Source: Altererythrobacter sp. TH136
GTDB lineage: Bacteria > Pseudomonadota > Alphaproteobacteria > Sphingomonadales > Sphingomonadaceae
Reading direction: 5' to 3'
Length of the DNA: 64,000 bases
NCBI RefSeq assembly: GCF_007065885.1
Contig: NZ_CP041409.1
Coordinates: 2,031,501-2,095,500 of the forward strand
Shown: positions 8,144 through 17,103 of the stretch, one piece after another
Position numbering within the stretch: the stretch's first letter is position 1
Layout: every line of letters starts with the position of its first letter
Made by a program: the position numbers and the translations under genes
Notes under the pieces: generated by a model
Told to the model about the DNA's origin: nothing
Seen by the model: the letters and a program-made list of their open reading frames with translations, nothing else
Database searches by the model: none

Positions 8144-8648
8144 GCGCCTGGCCAAGCGGCCGCACCGCTACCTGATCGCGCTCGGCTCGAACATGCGCCA
8201 CGCGCGGCTGGGAAGCCCGCGGGCGGTGATCGCGGCGGCGCTGGAGGAACTGGGCCGCGCCGGCATCACCGTGCTCGCCGCCGCGCCCGTCATCGCCAGC
8301 GCACCGCTTGGCCCCTCGCGCCGCCGCTATGCCAACAGCGCTGCGCTCATCGCCACCGCGCTGCCGCCCGAATGCCTGTTGGAGAGGCTGCAGCACATTG
8401 AGGGCGCTTATGGCCGCCGCCGCCGCGGCCAGCGCTGGGGCGCCCGCGTGCTGGATTTAGATGTTGTGCTGTGGAGCGCCGGCGCCTGGGCGAGCCGGCC
8501 GCTGACCATCCCCCACCCCCGCTACCGCGAGCGCACGTTCGTTCTGGCGCCGGCCACGCGCATCGCACCCCGCTGGCGCGATCCGGTCACCGGCTTCACC
8601 GTCCGCCAGCTCTACGCCCGCTTGACCCGCAGCAATCCGCTGCCCTAG
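8118..8648 (+). CDS. folK: 2-amino-4-hydroxy-6-hydroxymethyldihydropteridine pyrophosphokinase (FolK/HPPK)
   Basis: 176 aa. HPPK signatures are RYLIALGSNMRHARLG at the start, GQRWGARVLDLDVVLWS (the pterin/Mg-binding R..LDLD block) in the middle, and IPHPRYRERTFVLAPA near the end. The enzyme transfers pyrophosphate from ATP to the pterin in folate synthesis. The start is uncertain: the ATG at 8118 gives a 26-bp overlap with aguB, and no other ATG or GTG lies before the conserved core. tRNA-Lys follows after 13 bp. Confidence 0.85.
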   Translation: MAGSARISERLAKRPHRYLIALGSNMRHARLGSPRAVIAAALEELGRAGITVLAAAPVIASAPLGPSRRRYANSAALIATALPPECLLERLQHIEGAYGRRRRGQRWGARVLDLDVVLWSAGAWASRPLTIPHPRYRERTFVLAPATRIAPRWRDPVTGFTVRQLYARLTRSNPLP

Positions 8649-8661
8649 GGCCCACCGCGTG

Positions 8662-8737
8662 GGGCCCTTAGCTCAGTCGGTAGAGCAACTGACTTTTAAT
8701 CAGTAGGTCGCTGGTTCGAACCCAGCAGGGCTCACCA
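8662..8737 (+). tRNA. tRNA-Lys (anticodon TTT)
   Basis: 76 nt including an encoded CCA. Acceptor GGGCCCT pairs with AGGGCTC (one G-U), the D arm is GCTC...GAGC, the anticodon stem ACTGA/TCAGT holds loop CTTTTAA with anticodon TTT, and the T arm is CTGG-TTCGAAC-CCAG. Confidence 0.97.
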
Positions 8738-8843
8738 CTCCCGCAGCCATTCACAGACGTGCGGCGCCTCGTCAGATTTGGTGGGGTGCGCGCGTGTGGC
8801 AGGCGGACGGCACGGCGTAGAGACATGCGGTACCCGTTCGGGA

Positions 8844-9107
8844 TCAGGTTTCCTGCTCGGTCCGTGCGAGCAGGTCCATCAGGTTTCGCGCGGCGTCCCG
8901 ATCCTCCTCCAGCTTGAACGCTATATCGAGATCCGGCGCTTCGCCCAGCAGATACAGCAGCGACCATAGCGCGAAGCGGCGCGACCGGTCGGCGGACAGG
9001 CCGAAATCGACGCGCAGGCGATCCAGCCCCGCTTCCCGCATCGCGAGCGACGCGTGCGCCAGATCGGTGGTGCCGAAGTAATGGTCGAGCAAATGATCGA
9101 GGTCCAT
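8844..9107 (-). CDS. Small conserved-looking protein of unknown function
   Basis: 87-aa acidic, Leu-rich protein (starts MDLDHLLDHYFG, ends LMDLLARTEQET), predicted almost wholly helical. I recognise no domain. The helical, charge-balanced sequence is typical of a real protein, and the antisense frames here look like shadows. It is isolated between tRNA-Lys and a divergent esterase gene. Confidence 0.6.
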   Translation of the reverse strand: MDLDHLLDHYFGTTDLAHASLAMREAGLDRLRVDFGLSADRSRRFALWSLLYLLGEAPDLDIAFKLEEDRDAARNLMDLLARTEQET

Positions 9108-9237
9108 GACCCGGGCTTAGCGCCGCTCGCGCCCAAGGCGAAGCATTACGCAGCCTGGGTTGGACATCGCGCCGCGCCACCCCACTTGGCGCAGCGGGTC
9201 CGAGGCGGTGGACCGGCGCCAGCGGGAGTTACGCGAA

Positions 9238-9891
9238 TTGAAGATCGTCAACGGTGCCAGCCTCGCGCCGCGTTCTGGCGGGGCACCCAGGCAGATCGTG
9301 CTGCTGCTCCATGGCTATGGCTCGAGCGGCAAAGACATGATCTCGTTCGCGCCGCATTGGCAGGACGCATTGCCGGACGCGCTGTTTCTGGCGCCGCATG
9401 CCCCGCAGCGGTGCGGGTTCATGGCGTCAGGGTATCAGTGGTGGGGCCTGACCGGCTTCCACCCGCAGGCGCTTGCCGCAGGTGCCTCGTCCGCCGCGCC
9501 CGCGATCGACGCGTTCCTCGATCGCAAGCTGGCGCAGTACGATCTGACCGAACGGGACCTGGCGCTGGTCGGGTTCAGCCAGGGCACGATGATGGCGCTG
9601 CACGTGGGTTTGCGACGACCCCGGCCGGTGGCGGCGATCGTCGGCTATTCCGGCATGCTGACCGGAGCCGGCGAGTTGCACCGTCTTCCGGAGGCCAAGC
9701 CGCCGGTCTTGCTGGTTCACGGCTCGGCCGATCCGGTGGTGCCGGTCGCCGCGCTCCATCTGGCGGAGAGCGAGCTCAGGCGCGCAGGCGTCGAGGTGAC
9801 CACGCACGTATCCATGGGGCTGGGGCACAGCGTCGATCCACACGGGATCAGGCTGGGGCGCGATTTCGTGGCCGAGGCGCTGCGCCGGTAG
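9238..9891 (+). CDS. Alpha/beta-hydrolase, phospholipase/carboxylesterase family (YpfH-like)
   Basis: Serine esterase of the COG0400 type. It has the oxyanion segment VLLLHGYGSSGKDM, the nucleophile elbow GFSQGTM and the acid GSADPVVP. The His is in GLGHSVDPHG. Counted from the upstream TTG at 9160 these are Ser140, Asp191 and His223; from the start given here subtract 26. The start is unsure. TTG at 9238 has GGGAG at 9223-9227 and matches the family's short N-terminus, while in-frame GTG 9208 and TTG 9160 are alternatives. Substrate unknown; relatives hydrolyse short acyl esters or acyl groups on proteins. Confidence 0.85.
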   Translation: MKIVNGASLAPRSGGAPRQIVLLLHGYGSSGKDMISFAPHWQDALPDALFLAPHAPQRCGFMASGYQWWGLTGFHPQALAAGASSAAPAIDAFLDRKLAQYDLTERDLALVGFSQGTMMALHVGLRRPRPVAAIVGYSGMLTGAGELHRLPEAKPPVLLVHGSADPVVPVAALHLAESELRRAGVEVTTHVSMGLGHSVDPHGIRLGRDFVAEALRR

Positions 9892-9931
9892 CGTCCAGCC
9901 GCCTGGCAAAGCGTACGAGGTGGTCGCCGCG

Positions 9932-10564
9932 TTACGGCGTTTCCGCGGCATAGGCGCAGCAGAACACATCGACCGCGCCGGCGATCCGCGCCTGGTTGCG
10001 AACCGGATCGCTGGGATGGCCGAACCGCCGTTCCAGATCCCCCATCCCCTTGCACATGCTGACGAACTGCTCCGCTGCGAGGTCAGGGTCGTCCGCCTGC
10101 ATCGTGCCGGCATCGCACATCTGGCGGATGAACCGGGCGAACGCCTGTTTCATCCGGTGCGGACCCGCCGCCAGGAACACCGCGCCCAGTTCAGGTTCCT
10201 TTTCGGTCTCCGCAGCGATGCGGCGCTCGAACTGGACCATCTCGGGGCGCGACAGGAACGCGACCATCCCGGTGCCGATCGCGGTCAAATGCTCGCGCAA
10301 GGACCTGCGGCCGATATCATCGATCGAGAAATGGGTCCTGAGGCGGCTGCACTCCTCCTCGACCGCAGCGGTGAACAATGCGCGCTTGTCGCCGAAGTGA
10401 TTGTACACGGTGACCTTGGACACATTCGCGTCGGCCGCGATCTGCTCGATCGACGCTCCGCCAAACCCGTGTTCGAAAAACGCCGCGCTGGCGGCGGCGA
10501 GGATCGCCTCGCGTTTCGCCGGATCGGCCGGCCGACCCTTGGTAGAGCCATGATCGTTTGACAT
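9932..10564 (-). CDS. TetR/AcrR family transcriptional repressor
   Basis: 210 aa. The N-terminal helix-turn-helix is complete: REAILAAASAAFFEHGF, ASIEQIAADANVSKVTVYNHFGDKRALFTAAVEEE. The C-terminal ligand/dimer domain resembles those of AefR-like TetR regulators (QFERRIAAETEKEPELG). It is divergent from the four-gene exporter beginning at 10636, the usual arrangement for a local efflux repressor responding to an exported compound. A palindrome sits 2 bp before its start codon. Confidence 0.92.
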   Translation of the reverse strand: MSNDHGSTKGRPADPAKREAILAAASAAFFEHGFGGASIEQIAADANVSKVTVYNHFGDKRALFTAAVEEECSRLRTHFSIDDIGRRSLREHLTAIGTGMVAFLSRPEMVQFERRIAAETEKEPELGAVFLAAGPHRMKQAFARFIRQMCDAGTMQADDPDLAAEQFVSMCKGMGDLERRFGHPSDPVRNQARIAGAVDVFCCAYAAETP

Positions 10565-10566
10565 CC

Positions 10567-10582
10567 TGAACGGTCCAGTTCA
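10567..10582. promoter_or_regulatory. Candidate TetR operator
   Basis: TGAACGGTCCAGTTCA is an inverted repeat (TGAAC/GTTCA around 6 nt) in the 71-bp gap between the divergent tetR and exporter genes. A second half-site CGTTCA lies at 10595-10600, complementary to TGAACG at 10567. Position and symmetry fit autoregulation plus control of the exporter; binding is inferred. Confidence 0.5.
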
Positions 10583-10635
10583 ATTAAACGCAGGCGTTCA
10601 GTAATGGGCCTGCGCATGGAGGGAGGCAAGACGGC

Positions 10636-11772
10636 ATGATCTGGATTGCCATCCGCATGCTGACCGGCGACGCGCAGAAGTTCTACGGCCTGGTGTTCGG
10701 CATCGCGTTCTCGACCCTGCTCATCACCCAACAGCTGACAATCTTCGTCAACCTGATCGAGCGCGGATCGAGCGGGGTGTACAACGTCTCCAGCGCCGAT
10801 GTGTGGGTGATGGACGAGGTCAGCCGCACCACCGATGTCAATTATCCGATGCCATCGACCGCGCTCGACAAGGTGCGCAGCGTGCCGGGCGTCGAATGGG
10901 CGGTGCCGCACCTGCGCGCATCAGCTTCGGTGCGTTCGGGCGATGGCGACCTGGAAGGGGTGGCGATCATCGGGGTGGACGACGCGACCCTCATCGGCCT
11001 GCCGCGCTCGATGGTCATGGGCAGCGCGGAAGTCCTGTCGCAGCCCGACAGCGTGATTATCGACGATGTCGGCGTCACCCGGCTGTTCGAGGATGGCAGC
11101 AGCCCGATCGGCCAGCGGCTGGAGCTGAACGATCAGCGGGCGGTGATCCGCGGCGTGGCGGATGCGCTTCCCAGCTTCACCAGCCAGGTGACGCTGTACA
11201 CCAAGTACACGCAGGCGCTTCGCTACGTGCCGGGAACGCGCAACCGGCTGTCGTTCGTGCTGGTCGGGGCGGCGGACGGCGTTTCCGCAGGCACCCTGGC
11301 GCAGCGCATTCACGAGGATACGGGACTGCGGGCGCGGACGCGCGACGAGCTGGCCCGAGACGGCATTCAGTTCATCATCGACAACACCGGCATCCCGCTC
11401 AACTTCGGGATCACCGTGGCACTGGGGTTCATCGTCGGCGTAGCGATCGTCGGGCTGACCTTCAGCCTGTTCATCCGCGACAACATCAAGCAGTTCGGCG
11501 CGCTCAAGGCGATCGGCGTGACCAACGGCAAGATCAGGCGAATGGTCGCCGCGCAAGCCGGCCTGGTCGGCCTGATCGGCTATGGCCTGGGCGTGCTGGG
11601 GACGGTCGCCTTCATCTGGAGTTTCTCCAGCAATCCCACCTTCAAGGGGTTCTACATCCCGTGGCAGATCCCGCTGATCAGCTTGGCGGCGGTCGCGCTG
11701 ATCCTGGCGCTGACGGGCTGGCTGGCGTTGCGCAACGTCCTGCGCACCGAACCCGCTTCGGTGTTCCGCTGA
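10636..11772 (+). CDS. ABC exporter permease, FtsX/DevC type
   Basis: 378-aa membrane protein with one N-terminal helix (FGIAFSTLLITQQLTIFVNL), a large periplasmic domain (about residues 45-250), and three C-terminal helices beginning FGITVALGFIVGVAIVGLTF. This is the MacB/FtsX topology, closest in layout to the DevC subunits of DevBCA exporters. These work as mechanotransmission exporters with an adaptor and an outer-membrane channel, both present next door. GGAGGG precedes the ATG. Its TGA overlaps the ATPase start (TGATG). Confidence 0.85.
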   Translation: MIWIAIRMLTGDAQKFYGLVFGIAFSTLLITQQLTIFVNLIERGSSGVYNVSSADVWVMDEVSRTTDVNYPMPSTALDKVRSVPGVEWAVPHLRASASVRSGDGDLEGVAIIGVDDATLIGLPRSMVMGSAEVLSQPDSVIIDDVGVTRLFEDGSSPIGQRLELNDQRAVIRGVADALPSFTSQVTLYTKYTQALRYVPGTRNRLSFVLVGAADGVSAGTLAQRIHEDTGLRARTRDELARDGIQFIIDNTGIPLNFGITVALGFIVGVAIVGLTFSLFIRDNIKQFGALKAIGVTNGKIRRMVAAQAGLVGLIGYGLGVLGTVAFIWSFSSNPTFKGFYIPWQIPLISLAAVALILALTGWLALRNVLRTEPASVFR

Positions 11773-12518
11773 TGGATGCGGCGATGGACAGCGGCCCGAT
11801 CGGCGGCAGCGCGCCCGGGGAAGCGGCGATCAGCACCCGCGGCGTCACGCGCGACTTTAAGGCGGGGCAGCAGACGATCACCGTGCTCCACGGCATCGAC
11901 CTCGATGTCCGGGCGGGAGAGTTGACCTACCTCGTCGGTGAAAGCGGTTCAGGCAAGACCACCCTGATCTCGATCATGTGCGGCATCCTGTGGCCGACGC
12001 TGGGCGAGGTGAAGGTGTTCGGGACCGACATCTATGGCCTGAGCGACACGGCGCTGGTCGAGTTCCGGCTGAACAACATCGGCTTCATTTTCCAGCAGTA
12101 CAACCTGATCCCCTCGATCGACGCCGCGAGCAACGCGGCCGTGCCACTTATTGCGCAGGGGATGGGGCGGAGCGAGGCCCGCGCCCGGGCGGTCGCCATG
12201 ATGGACAAGCTCAACATCGGCGACCAGGCGGCCAAGTTGCCCAGCCAGCTGTCGGGCGGCCAGCAGCAGCGCGTCGCGATCGCGCGGGCGCTGGTCCATC
12301 AGCCGCGCCTGGTGGTGTGCGACGAGCCAACCGCCGCGCTCGACGCGGCATCGGGTCGCCGGGTCATGGACCTGCTACGCGAGGTGGCGGTGGCGCCGGA
12401 CCGCGCGTGCATCATCGTGACGCACGACAATCGCATTTTCGATCTCGCTGACCGGATCCTCGTGCTGGAGGACGGCCGCGTCACCCACGACGGCAAGGAC
12501 ATGCCCGAAGGACACTGA
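11772..12518 (+). CDS. ABC exporter ATPase, DevA/LolD/MacB type
   Basis: 248-aa nucleotide-binding subunit. Walker A is GESGSGKTT, the Q-loop is FIFQQYNLIPS, the signature is LSGGQQQRVAIARAL, Walker B is LVVCDEPTAAL and the switch His is in VTHDNR. The FQQYNL segment is characteristic of the LolD/MacB/DevA branch that pairs with FtsX-like permeases. The start overlaps the permease stop by 1 bp and the adaptor follows after 1 bp, so translation is almost certainly coupled. Confidence 0.92.
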   Translation: MDAAMDSGPIGGSAPGEAAISTRGVTRDFKAGQQTITVLHGIDLDVRAGELTYLVGESGSGKTTLISIMCGILWPTLGEVKVFGTDIYGLSDTALVEFRLNNIGFIFQQYNLIPSIDAASNAAVPLIAQGMGRSEARARAVAMMDKLNIGDQAAKLPSQLSGGQQQRVAIARALVHQPRLVVCDEPTAALDAASGRRVMDLLREVAVAPDRACIIVTHDNRIFDLADRILVLEDGRVTHDGKDMPEGH

Positions 12519-12519
12519 C

Positions 12520-13545
12520 ATGACGATCGAGTGGAAGAACCTCAATTTCTCACGCCAGGTCCTGCCGGCGATAGCGGTAGCCGGATTGCTGGTGGCGGCG
12601 CTGTTCATCGCTGGCGGACTGCCTGACCGCCAGCTTTCCGAGCCTGCCCGCGAACCCGCACGCGCACCTGCCGCGCTCGCCAGCCAGCCCCGGGTCGCCG
12701 GGTCGGGGGTGGTCGAACCGTCGAGCGAGCTGATCCAGATCGGCTCGGCGCTGTCGGGCCTGGTGACGCGGCTGGCGGTGCAACCGGGCGACCAGGTGGC
12801 GCGCGGACAAGTGCTGTTCACCGTCGACGACCGCGCGGTGCGCGCCCAGCTGCGCGAGGCGGAGGCCGCCATCGCCGCGGCGCGGGCCGGGATCGCCGAA
12901 GCGCAAAGTGCGTCGGTGACCGCACGGCGCCAGCTGGCGCTGTTCCGCAGCGTGTCCGATCCCGCCGCGGTCAGCCGGGTCGAGGTCATCCGCGCCGAGG
13001 GAGAGGCCGCGGCGGCGGGCGAACGCATCGCGCTCGCGCGGGCGCAGCTCCAGTCGGCGGAAGCGCGCGCCAACTCCGCCCGCACCGAGATCGGGCGGCT
13101 GACGGTCCGCGCGCCGCGCGCCGGCGAGATCCTGGCGGTCAACATCCGCGAAGGTGAATACGTCAGCACGACAGGCGCAGGCGGCAACGCGCAACCGTTC
13201 ATTGAGATGGGCCAGACGCAGCCGCTTCACGTACGGATCGACATCGACGAAGAGCAGGCGCCCCACGTCGCGCTGGGCGCCTCCGCCACGGTATCGCCGC
13301 GCGGGGCGGCGGACCGGCAGGTGCAGGCGACCTTCGTTCGCGCCGAACCGCTGGTGGTCCCCAAGCGCTCGCTCACCAACAGCGCCGCCGAACGGGTCGA
13401 CGTGCGGGTCCTGCAAGTGATCTACCAGCTACCCCCGGCGGACGAATTGTTTCGCGTGGGGCAGCAGGTCGATGCGTACATTCCCGCCCGCAAGGCTGCC
13501 GCCCGCAAGACCGCCCCCAGCCAGACCGCGAAAGCGACCACGTGA
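12520..13545 (+). CDS. HlyD/DevB-type periplasmic adaptor subunit
   Basis: 341 aa with an N-terminal membrane anchor (QVLPAIAVAGLLVAALFIAGG). A biotinyl-lipoyl half-motif GLVTRLAVQPGDQVARGQVLFTVDD follows, then a long Ala/Arg/Glu coiled-coil hairpin (about residues 105-190). The second lipoyl half is IGRLTVRAPRAGEILAVNIREGEYV, followed by a beta-barrel region. It bridges the inner-membrane ABC exporter to the outer-membrane factor encoded next. Confidence 0.9.
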   Translation: MTIEWKNLNFSRQVLPAIAVAGLLVAALFIAGGLPDRQLSEPAREPARAPAALASQPRVAGSGVVEPSSELIQIGSALSGLVTRLAVQPGDQVARGQVLFTVDDRAVRAQLREAEAAIAAARAGIAEAQSASVTARRQLALFRSVSDPAAVSRVEVIRAEGEAAAAGERIALARAQLQSAEARANSARTEIGRLTVRAPRAGEILAVNIREGEYVSTTGAGGNAQPFIEMGQTQPLHVRIDIDEEQAPHVALGASATVSPRGAADRQVQATFVRAEPLVVPKRSLTNSAAERVDVRVLQVIYQLPPADELFRVGQQVDAYIPARKAAARKTAPSQTAKATT

Positions 13546-14942
13546 TGACGCGCATGCTTCTGGCCGCGGCCAGCGCCGTGACCTTGTCGGCCTGCGCCGC
13601 AGGACCGCCGCCCGAGATCGCCACGCCGGTGCCGGAACTGCCCGAAACGTATGCTTACGCGCCTGAGGCGACGGTCGGCGCGGAGCTGGCGGCCTTGCTG
13701 CCGCGCGACGATGCGGCGTTCCAGCTGCTGACGGCGCAGGCGCTCGCCGCATCGCCCACCTTGGCCGAGGCCGCCGCCCGGATCGAGCAGGCGCGCGCCG
13801 GTGCCGACCGCGCCGGGGCGCAGCGCCTTCCCGAAATCGGGATCAACGGGGGCGTGACCGGCACCCGCTCCAATCCGGCGCAATTTTCCGCGAACCTGCC
13901 GCCGGGGATACAGGCTGACAGCGAGCGGGTAGCGTATGCGGCGAACCTCACCGCCCGCTGGGACCCCGATATCTTCGGGGGGCTGCGCGCGCGGGAGCGC
14001 GCGGCGCTGTCGCGGATCGACGCGACGACCGCTTCGGCCCGCGCGGTGCGCATCGCGCTGGTGTCCGAAATAGCGGGCGCCGTGATCGACTGGCGGACGC
14101 TGGCTGCGCGCGAAGCGGAACTGCGCGCCGACCTTGCCTCCGCCGAAGAGCTGGCGCGCCTTGCCGGGGTGCGCGAACGGGCGGGGATCGCGCCCGGTTT
14201 CGACAGGGTGCGGGCAGAAGGTTCGGCGGCGTCCTCGCGCAGCCGTCTCACCGCGCTCGACAGCGATCGCGCGCGGCTGCTGGGCCGCCTGGTGACGCTG
14301 ACCGCTCAGGGCGCCGGCGATGTGCGGGCGTCGCTGGCCCGTGAAGCGGGTACGGCGGTGCTGCCGCCACCGCCGCCGGCGCTGCCGTCCGCACTACTCA
14401 CCAACCGGCCGGACATCGTGGCGGCTGCCGCGACCCTCGCCGCCGCTGACGCGGAACTCGCGGCGACGGCCCGGCGGCGGTTCCCGGTGTTCGACCTGTC
14501 GGCCGCCGTCGGCCTGCTCGCGTTCGGGCTGGGGGATCTGCTCGAAACCGATTCGGTGATCGGCAATCTGGCCGCCTCGGTCGTCGCGCCGCTGCTGGAT
14601 TTCGGCCGGATTCGGGCGGAAATTGAGGGGGCGGCAGCCGAGAAAACGGCGTCGTTCGAGGCCTATCGCGGGGCGGTGGTCACCGCCCTTGGCGATGCGG
14701 AGGGCGCCTATGCACTGGTCGCATCGGCCGACCGGGAGGCCGCCGCCGCCGCCCAGGAAGCGGCCAGCCTGCAGCGCGCGGCCCAGCTGGCGGGCTTTCG
14801 CCAACAAGCGGGACTGGCCGATTTCCTGACTGTGCTCGAAGCCCGGCGAGCGGCCGACAGCAGCGGCGAGCGGGCAGCCGCGGCCGCCGGCCGGGCGCGC
14901 CGGGCCCGGGTCCTGCTATGGCAGGCAGTGGGCGGCGAGTGA
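13545..14942 (+). CDS. NodT-type outer-membrane efflux lipoprotein
   Basis: 465 aa. The lipoprotein signal MTRMLLAAASAVTLSACAAG (lipobox LSAC) is followed by two repeated OEP domains with long Ala/Glu/Arg helices. Family landmarks are NLTARWDPDIFGGLRARERAA and LPSALLTNRPDIVAAAATLAAADAELA. It should form the TolC-like trimeric duct of the exporter. The ATG overlaps the adaptor stop (TGATG); the GTG 3 bp earlier is less likely. Confidence 0.9.
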   Translation: MTRMLLAAASAVTLSACAAGPPPEIATPVPELPETYAYAPEATVGAELAALLPRDDAAFQLLTAQALAASPTLAEAAARIEQARAGADRAGAQRLPEIGINGGVTGTRSNPAQFSANLPPGIQADSERVAYAANLTARWDPDIFGGLRARERAALSRIDATTASARAVRIALVSEIAGAVIDWRTLAAREAELRADLASAEELARLAGVRERAGIAPGFDRVRAEGSAASSRSRLTALDSDRARLLGRLVTLTAQGAGDVRASLAREAGTAVLPPPPPALPSALLTNRPDIVAAAATLAAADAELAATARRRFPVFDLSAAVGLLAFGLGDLLETDSVIGNLAASVVAPLLDFGRIRAEIEGAAAEKTASFEAYRGAVVTALGDAEGAYALVASADREAAAAAQEAASLQRAAQLAGFRQQAGLADFLTVLEARRAADSSGERAAAAAGRARRARVLLWQAVGGE

Positions 14943-14998
14943 CCCGGGACGGGAGGATGGTTGGGATTCGCGCGCACCGCTGCTAGGCGCCGCGCATC

Positions 14999-16840
14999 AT
15001 GATCAGCATCAACAACCTCACGGTGCGGCTGGGCGGCCGCACGATCCTCGATGGCGCGAACGCGACAATCCCGGCTGACGGCCGGATCGGACTGATCGGG
15101 CGGAACGGCGCTGGCAAGTCCACCTTGATGAAGGCGATCATCGGCGAAATCGACCCGGACGACGGCGAGATCGAGATGCCGCGCCGCGCGCGGATCGGCT
15201 ACATCGCGCAGGAAGCGCCCAGCGGGCAGACGACTCCGTTCGAGGCGGTGCTGGCGGCCGACCTTGAGCGCACGCGGTTGCTGGCCGAAGCGGAGACCTG
15301 CGAGGATCCCAACCGCCTCGGCGACATTCACGACCGTCTGCTGGCGATCGACGCCTACTCGGCGCCAGCGCGCGCGGCGATCATCCTCACCGGGTTGGGG
15401 TTCGACGAAGAGATGCAGGCGCAGCCGCTCGACAGTTATTCGGGCGGGTGGAAGATGCGGGTAGCGCTGGGCGCGCTGCTGTTTTCCGCGCCCCACGTGC
15501 TGCTGCTGGATGAACCGTCCAACCACCTCGATCTGGAAGCCACCCTGTGGCTGGAAAGCTTCCTGAAAAGCTATCCCGGCATGCTGATCATGATCAGCCA
15601 CGAACGGGACCTGCTGAACAACGTGGTCACCGCGATCCTGCATCTGCAGGGCGGCAAGCTGACCCTGTACGCGGGCGGATATGACGCGTTCGAGGCGCAG
15701 CGGGCCGAACGGGCGGCGCAGCTTGCCGCGGCCAAGGCGGCGCAGGATGCGCAGCGGGCCAAGCTGCAGGACTATGTCGCGCGCAACAGCGCCCGCGCCT
15801 CGACCGCCAAGCAGGCGCAGTCGCGGGCCAAGATGCTCGCGAGGATGCAGCCGATCGCGGCGCTGATGGAGGATCCCAGCCTCAGCTTCGACTTCCCCAG
15901 CCCGGAGGAGATGCGGCCGCCCCTCATCGTGCTCGACCACGCGGCGGTGGGCTATGGCGGGACGCCCGTGCTCAGCCGGGTGAACCTGCGCCTCGATCCC
16001 ACCGACCGGCTGGCGCTGCTGGGCCGCAACGGCAACGGCAAGACCACCCTGGCGCGGCTGCTCGCCGCCCAGCTCCCCACGCTCGATGGCGCGATGCAGG
16101 CCTCGGGCAAGATGAAGGTGGGCTACTTCACGCAGTACCAGGTCGAGGAACTGGCTTCGGATGCCACGCCGCTGGAGCACATGACACGCGCGATGGAGGG
16201 AAAAACCCCCGGGGCGGTGCGTGCGCAGCTTGGCCGATTCGGCTTTTCGGGGCCGAAAGCCACGACGCAGGTCGCCAAGCTGTCGGGCGGGGAGCGCGCG
16301 AGGCTGGCGCTGGCGCTGATCACCCGCGACGCGCCGCATCTGCTGATCCTGGACGAGCCGACCAACCACCTCGACGTCGATGCGCGCGAGGCGCTGGTGC
16401 AGGCGCTCAACGATTACGAAGGCGCAGTCATCCTGATCAGCCACGACCGGCACATGGTGGAGCTCACCGCAGACCGGCTGGTGCTGGTCGATGGCGGCAC
16501 CGCGACCGATTATGACGGCAGCATCGAGGATTACATCGACTTCGTGCTCGGTCGGAACCAGCCGAAGGAGAAGCGGGCCGGGCGCGGGAAGAAGGATCGC
16601 CGCTCCAGCGCCAAGGAACGCGAGGACGCCCGTCTGGCGCGCGGCGCCATCGGCGAGATCGAAAAACGGATCGCGGGCCTGCAGGGCGAGATCGCCCGCC
16701 TGGACGAAGCACTGATCGGCGGCTCAGCCGCGTCGCCGGGCGACCTGGCGCGGCGCCGGGCGAGCCTGGAAAAGGATCTCGCCGCTGCCGAGAGCGACTG
16801 GTTGAGCGCCAGCGAAAGCCTGGAACAGCGCGTGGCATGA
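14999..16840 (+). CDS. ABC-F family ATPase (Uup/YheS-like)
   Basis: 613 aa with two ATPase domains on one chain and no membrane segments. Domain 1 has GRNGAGKST and LLLDEPSNHLDLEATLWLE; domain 2 has GRNGNGKTT, LSGGERARLALAL and LILDEPTNHLDVDAREAL. An interdomain helical linker rich in Arg/Ala/Gln (about 235-285) and a C-terminal coiled-coil tail (about 515-613) place it with Uup/YheS rather than EttA. ABC-F proteins act on the ribosomal E site or on stalled or branched nucleic acids. It is not a transporter despite following one. Confidence 0.9.
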   Translation: MISINNLTVRLGGRTILDGANATIPADGRIGLIGRNGAGKSTLMKAIIGEIDPDDGEIEMPRRARIGYIAQEAPSGQTTPFEAVLAADLERTRLLAEAETCEDPNRLGDIHDRLLAIDAYSAPARAAIILTGLGFDEEMQAQPLDSYSGGWKMRVALGALLFSAPHVLLLDEPSNHLDLEATLWLESFLKSYPGMLIMISHERDLLNNVVTAILHLQGGKLTLYAGGYDAFEAQRAERAAQLAAAKAAQDAQRAKLQDYVARNSARASTAKQAQSRAKMLARMQPIAALMEDPSLSFDFPSPEEMRPPLIVLDHAAVGYGGTPVLSRVNLRLDPTDRLALLGRNGNGKTTLARLLAAQLPTLDGAMQASGKMKVGYFTQYQVEELASDATPLEHMTRAMEGKTPGAVRAQLGRFGFSGPKATTQVAKLSGGERARLALALITRDAPHLLILDEPTNHLDVDAREALVQALNDYEGAVILISHDRHMVELTADRLVLVDGGTATDYDGSIEDYIDFVLGRNQPKEKRAGRGKKDRRSSAKEREDARLARGAIGEIEKRIAGLQGEIARLDEALIGGSAASPGDLARRRASLEKDLAAAESDWLSASESLEQRVA

Positions 16841-16883
16841 CGCGGGCCGCCGCACGGGCCGACGAACGGCGCCAGAGGAGCGG

Positions 16884-17060
16884 ATGCGAACCAGGCTGAG
16901 TGTCTGCCGCCGGAAGGCTTCGTTCGAGTCGGTCGACGAGGCTGTCGCCGCGATCGCGCGATCAGGTCTGGAGCTGCGGCACTATCGCTGCGACCGGTGC
17001 CGACGGGTACACTTGACCAGCCGCACCAAGGGGAAGCGAATACCCCGCCCCGGCACGTAG
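16884..17060 (+). CDS. Small zinc-ribbon-like protein
   Basis: 58 aa, too short to be noticed by length filters. It contains LRHYRCDRCRRVHLTS, a CxxC knuckle followed by a conserved-looking His-Leu-Thr-Ser. This resembles the short Cys/His ribbon proteins of alphaproteobacteria and phages that carry YRCp.C...HLTS. An additional Cys at residue 8 could complete a metal site. AGAGGAG ends 3 nt before the ATG at 16884, which is close. Function unknown. Confidence 0.6.
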   Translation: MRTRLSVCRRKASFESVDEAVAAIARSGLELRHYRCDRCRRVHLTSRTKGKRIPRPGT

Positions 17061-17103
17061 ATCGCCGAATTCGCCGCGCTGCCGATCGCAGCTTCCGCCC
17101 CCG

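Noticed and set aside
11772-12518. Longer start of the exporter ATPase at 10803
   Set aside because: The open frame upstream is the shadow of the permease gene; the ATG overlapping the permease stop gives a normal-length ATPase.
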